A stretch of 64,000 bases of DNA from Candidatus Omnitrophota bacterium (GTDB lineage: Bacteria; Omnitrophota; Gorgyraeia; Gygaellales; Profunditerraquicolaceae). Within the stretch, counting starts at the first letter, position 1, and every line of letters begins with the position of its first letter. The stretch spans positions 124,001-188,000 of the forward strand of contig JALNZI010000001.1 in NCBI GenBank assembly GCA_023229385.1, read 5' to 3'. The position numbers were made by a program, and so were the translations under genes. Below are positions 63,245-64,000 of this stretch, piece after piece. A model generated the notes under the pieces. That model had not been told where the DNA came from. It saw only the letters and a program-made list of their open reading frames with translations, and ran no database searches.

Positions 63245-64000
63245 ATGAAGCTGCTATTTAAGGGATTTATCTACGAATCTCAACAAGTCAAAATTAAGTA
63301 CATTGAACCAGGAACTGAATTATATCATGGAACAGGAGAATCTATCAATGGTAATTTAGGTATTGGTGACACTGATAAAATATTATGGTTAGCTGATAAT
63401 ACGGCAATTGCCCAATCATATATTCATTGTTCACTAAAAACAATGATATATTCTAAATCATTAATAGCTCCATTAAATAAAAAAGAAACAACTTTAGCTA
63501 AAATCCAAAAACAATTAGGTATTATTTTTAATATTGAATCATATGATTCTAATGGAAATCCTATTAAGTATAGTATTGTTAAACCGGATAGCTTTAATTC
63601 ATCACATGAGAATAACAAAAAAACATATGAAACAAAGCTAAAACCACTATCTGATGAAATAAAAACAACTAAACATGAACTAGATAAGGTAAATGCCGAA
63701 ATAGTCAAATACTTAAAAGATAAATCATATAAAATAAATACGCAAGAACTAGATTCAAAATACATGAACTTGTCAGCTAAATTGGAGGAATTAAATAAAA
63801 AATATTCTAAAATCCAATCTTCAAATCCAGATCCAACCCAAAGTAAAATAAAATACGTAGATGATAAATTAAAAGAATATGGATATACTGGAGACTATCA
63901 AAATAAATATGATGGATCAATATACAATCTATACCTAGATGAAGATGATAATCTTCTACCTTATGATCATCAAGATATGGGAAAATTATATATCGTTAAA
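63245..64000 (+). CDS. tagged ADP-ribosyltransferase-like protein, partial at right edge
   Basis: Starts MKLLFKGFIYES, with IYE|S at the cleavage-like position, then ELYHGTGESINGNLG, ILWLADNTAIAQSY, the two early ART motifs, and a long lysine-rich coiled coil (YETKLKPLSDEIKTTKHELD region). An AATAAATA motif precedes it. The frame is open to the window end, so the C-terminus is missing. Confidence 0.72.
   Translation, partial: MKLLFKGFIYESQQVKIKYIEPGTELYHGTGESINGNLGIGDTDKILWLADNTAIAQSYIHCSLKTMIYSKSLIAPLNKKETTLAKIQKQLGIIFNIESYDSNGNPIKYSIVKPDSFNSSHENNKKTYETKLKPLSDEIKTTKHELDKVNAEIVKYLKDKSYKINTQELDSKYMNLSAKLEELNKKYSKIQSSNPDPTQSKIKYVDDKLKEYGYTGDYQNKYDGSIYNLYLDEDDNLLPYDHQDMGKLYIVK

Overview
The window reads as part of a large, AT-rich tailed-phage genome (T4-like or jumbo type) rather than a bacterial chromosome. 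Evidence: densely packed small genes, mostly on the minus strand with ATGA-type overlaps; T4-type late promoters (TATAAATA); tRNA genes; three sigma-like proteins; homing-type endonucleases; many small zinc-ribbon or unknown proteins typical of phage accessory regions; and a family of N-terminal tags matching the T4 capsid-targeting/prohead-protease cleavage pattern. The host is probably Gram-negative. Many signal peptides and lipoboxes are present, ribosome binding sites of the AAGGAG type are used, and early promoters are canonical TTGACA-17-TATAAT-like, which argues against a Bacteroidota host. HDT-type repeats in one secreted protein resemble those of Fibrobacterota/Bacteroidota proteins, but host assignment remains a guess. 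No capsid, portal, tail or terminase gene is visible here.

Layout. 1-6.1 kb and 13.9-18.6 kb (and again 62.4-64 kb): late-type genes whose products begin with a tag like MKIAYNGFLYES. They encode a GNAT-like protein, a Nudix hydrolase, ADP-ribosyltransferase-like proteins and a paralogous family of about 430-490 residue proteins. 6.1-13.9 kb: small accessory genes, a sigma factor, and a repeat protein with a GFH domain. 18.6-19.1 kb: a gene-free, G-run-rich repeat region between convergent gene blocks. 19.1-39.6 kb: an early-type region. Here short gene groups are separated by terminator, roughly 95-bp repeat (8 copies) and strong sigma70-like promoter; the region carries a UvrD-type helicase, two sigma-like factors, GC-richer strongly promoted small proteins, a tRNA-Lys, a tRNA-Leu(UAA) split by a group I intron, two unusual tRNA-like genes and at least four structured non-coding RNA candidates. 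39.6-51 kb: lipoproteins, secreted proteins, zinc ribbons and conserved phage hypotheticals. 51-57.3 kb: HNH endonuclease, Dda-like helicase, an exonuclease-like protein, and the second of two TnpB genes. 57.4-62.4 kb: a receiver-domain protein and a plus-strand operon of three GFH-motif paralogs.

How it may work together (inference). Host sigma70 reads the early region on entry and makes RNAs, tRNAs and small takeover proteins. Phage sigma-like factors then redirect transcription, and late TATAAATA promoters drive structural genes and the tagged proteins. The tags suggest that ADP-ribosyltransferase-like, Nudix and acetyltransferase-like proteins are packed into the head, cleaved by a gp21-type protease and injected with the DNA, as T4 Alt and the internal proteins are. 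Mobile elements (two TnpB with covarying omega-RNA ends, LAGLIDADG, HNH and AP2 endonucleases, one group I intron) are scattered through the region.
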